A DNA stretch of 64,000 nucleotides, taken from the NCBI GenBank assembly GCA_035571515.1, contig DATNCQ010000041.1:1-64000 (forward strand), written 5' to 3'. The stretch comes from Gp6-AA40 sp035571515 (GTDB lineage Bacteria; Acidobacteriota; Vicinamibacteria; Vicinamibacterales; UBA2999). Under the pieces are notes generated by a model. It was not told the DNA's origin. It worked only from the letters and a program-made list of their open reading frames with translations, and searched no databases. The translations under genes were made by a program, and so were the position numbers. This document shows positions 63,049 through 64,000 of the stretch, piece by piece (positions within the stretch are counted from its first letter, which is position 1; every line of letters begins with the position of its first letter).

Positions 63049-64000
63049 CTACCTGACGTGCACATCGACACCTACCATCAGGCGCCGCGGGTTCTGTGGC
63101 ACGCCAATCAGCTCATCGAGGCTGATGTACGCGCTCGGGTTGATCGCGCGATACCGGCGGTCGAGCGCGTTCTCGACGATTGCGAACAGGTCGACGTTCC
63201 TGAAGACCTGGCGCCGCCGCAGCGTCGCGTCGACCGTCGCGTATCCGTCGAGTGTCCGGCGTTCGAGCGAATCGGGCGTCGTCATCGCCAGCAGCCGCTG
63301 CGCGCCGACGATCGACAGGCGCGGCGCAAGGCTCCAGCGCCGCCAGTCCACGTCGGCCCCGACCCGGAGCTGGACGGGGACCATAGCCCCGAGCGGGAGA
63401 GTTCTGTCCATGCTTGTGTGTTTGTGTTCCTCGCGACCGTCGACGAGCGTCAGCGCGGCGCGGGCCTCGACGCGGCGCTCCGCGTCGAACGAATGCAAGA
63501 AGTCGAGCGCCACCGTCACCCCGTAGGTCGTGGAACGCCCTTCATTCACCGAGGAATCGAGGTCGGCGACGGGCCAACCGTGATAGAAGCCGCCGTCGTT
63601 GGGATCGTCATCGTCATCCTGCACGAGATTGGTGAACCGCGAATAGAACGCACTGGCGGACAGTTGCACCGGGCTGCCCAGCGGCTGGAGCAGGTTGAGC
63701 TCGACGGTCTTTTTCCGCTGCGGCTCGAGATCCGGATTCGGCACGTGCCAGAACCTCGACGCGTAGGTCCTGCCGCCGTCGGTCGAGTAGAACGACCCGT
63801 AGTGGTGATAGGCCTGGAACGGCGACGGCGCCAGGAACGCGCTCCCGTACAGGAGCTTGACCGTCGTGCCGTGGGCGGTTTTCGTCACGACGCCGATGCG
63901 GGGATTGAACGTCGCGCCATACCGGGTGTTGTAGTCGGCGCGCGCGCCGACGGTCAGCGCGACGGCGGGGCTCCGGGCGTACTGCACCTGCCCGAATGCC
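63049..64000 (-). CDS. TonB-dependent receptor, C-terminal part (runs off window)
   Basis: The visible 317 codons are outer-membrane beta-barrel: 'PRIGVVTKTAHGTTVKLLYGSAFLAPSPFQAYHHYG', 'NPDLEPQRKKTVELNL', 'DLFAIVENALDRRYRAINPSAY' and the end 'RRLMVGVDVHVR'. The pattern 'N.DLEPE....E.G' and 'N.ld..Y' is that of ordinary siderophore/vitamin-type receptors rather than the Oar-like group. The gene continues beyond 64000. The YfiR-like gene starts 6 bases after its stop, making a receptor-YfiR-CHASE8 kinase-regulator operon. Confidence 0.9.
   Translation of the reverse strand, partial: AFGQVQYARSPAVALTVGARADYNTRYGATFNPRIGVVTKTAHGTTVKLLYGSAFLAPSPFQAYHHYGSFYSTDGGRTYASRFWHVPNPDLEPQRKKTVELNLLQPLGSPVQLSASAFYSRFTNLVQDDDDDPNDGGFYHGWPVADLDSSVNEGRSTTYGVTVALDFLHSFDAERRVEARAALTLVDGREEHKHTSMDRTLPLGAMVPVQLRVGADVDWRRWSLAPRLSIVGAQRLLAMTTPDSLERRTLDGYATVDATLRRRQVFRNVDLFAIVENALDRRYRAINPSAYISLDELIGVPQNPRRLMVGVDVHVR

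Overview
The window is high-GC chromosomal DNA that looks like an uncultivated or poorly studied Acidobacteriota, most plausibly from the Vicinamibacteria. This is inferred from gene families, because no rRNA or taxonomic marker gene is present. The pointers are two Oar-like TonB-dependent receptors with an N-terminal carboxypeptidase-regulatory-like domain, a PadR regulator joined to membrane proteins with the acidobacterial 'permease prefix' domain, two DUF6152 proteins, several secreted proteins of a family common in these bacteria, and many hairpin (REP-like) intergenic repeats. I found no rRNA, tRNA or CRISPR array.

Layout. 1-0.2 kb: edge of an IS481-like insertion sequence. 0.2-12 kb: mostly exported proteins (receptor, alpha/beta hydrolase with a Cys nucleophile, a decayed exported-protein gene, a DUF6152 pair, a cytochrome c/YVTN propeller, an amidase with a long N-terminal extension). 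12-14.5 kb: ModA-like binding protein divergent from a PadR/permease-prefix operon. 14.7-24 kb: M23 peptidase with tandem Trp repeats, Tat-exported class II aldolase homologue, OmpA-like protein, and a run of exported proteins (two propeller or paralogue proteins, metallo-beta-lactamase fold, amidase). 24-26.6 kb: small proteins, a response regulator, DUF4159, and gene remnants. 26.6-33 kb: 2-oxoacid dehydrogenase E1alpha, E1beta and E2 with an M24 protein between E1beta and E2, then an aldehyde dehydrogenase. 33-40.5 kb: receptor, dicarboxylate symporter, 3-hydroxyisobutyrate-dehydrogenase-like enzyme, exported proteins, ArsC/Spx-like protein. 40.5-46.1 kb: gluconokinase, then pcaH-pcaG-pcaB (protocatechuate ring cleavage) with a convergent aromatic-acid MFS transporter and a MetE-C-like methyltransferase. 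46.2-50 kb: a hybrid histidine kinase divergent from a single-chain fusion of the two ethanolamine ammonia-lyase subunits. 50-51 kb: Tat-exported amidohydrolase. 51.4-62.5 kb: a dense signalling island of four more histidine kinases and three response regulators. 62.5-64 kb: YfiR-like protein and the C-terminal part of another TonB-dependent receptor, linked by overlaps to the last kinase.

The biology suggested is a heterotrophic soil-type bacterium that takes up plant-derived aromatics, organic acids and amines and processes many substrates in the periplasm. The most distinctive items are the EutB-EutC fusion with no microcompartment genes nearby, the M24 protein with a changed metal ligand inside a 2-oxoacid dehydrogenase operon, a 220-bp composite inverted-repeat element, three recognisable gene remnants, and several short genes that are easy to overlook.
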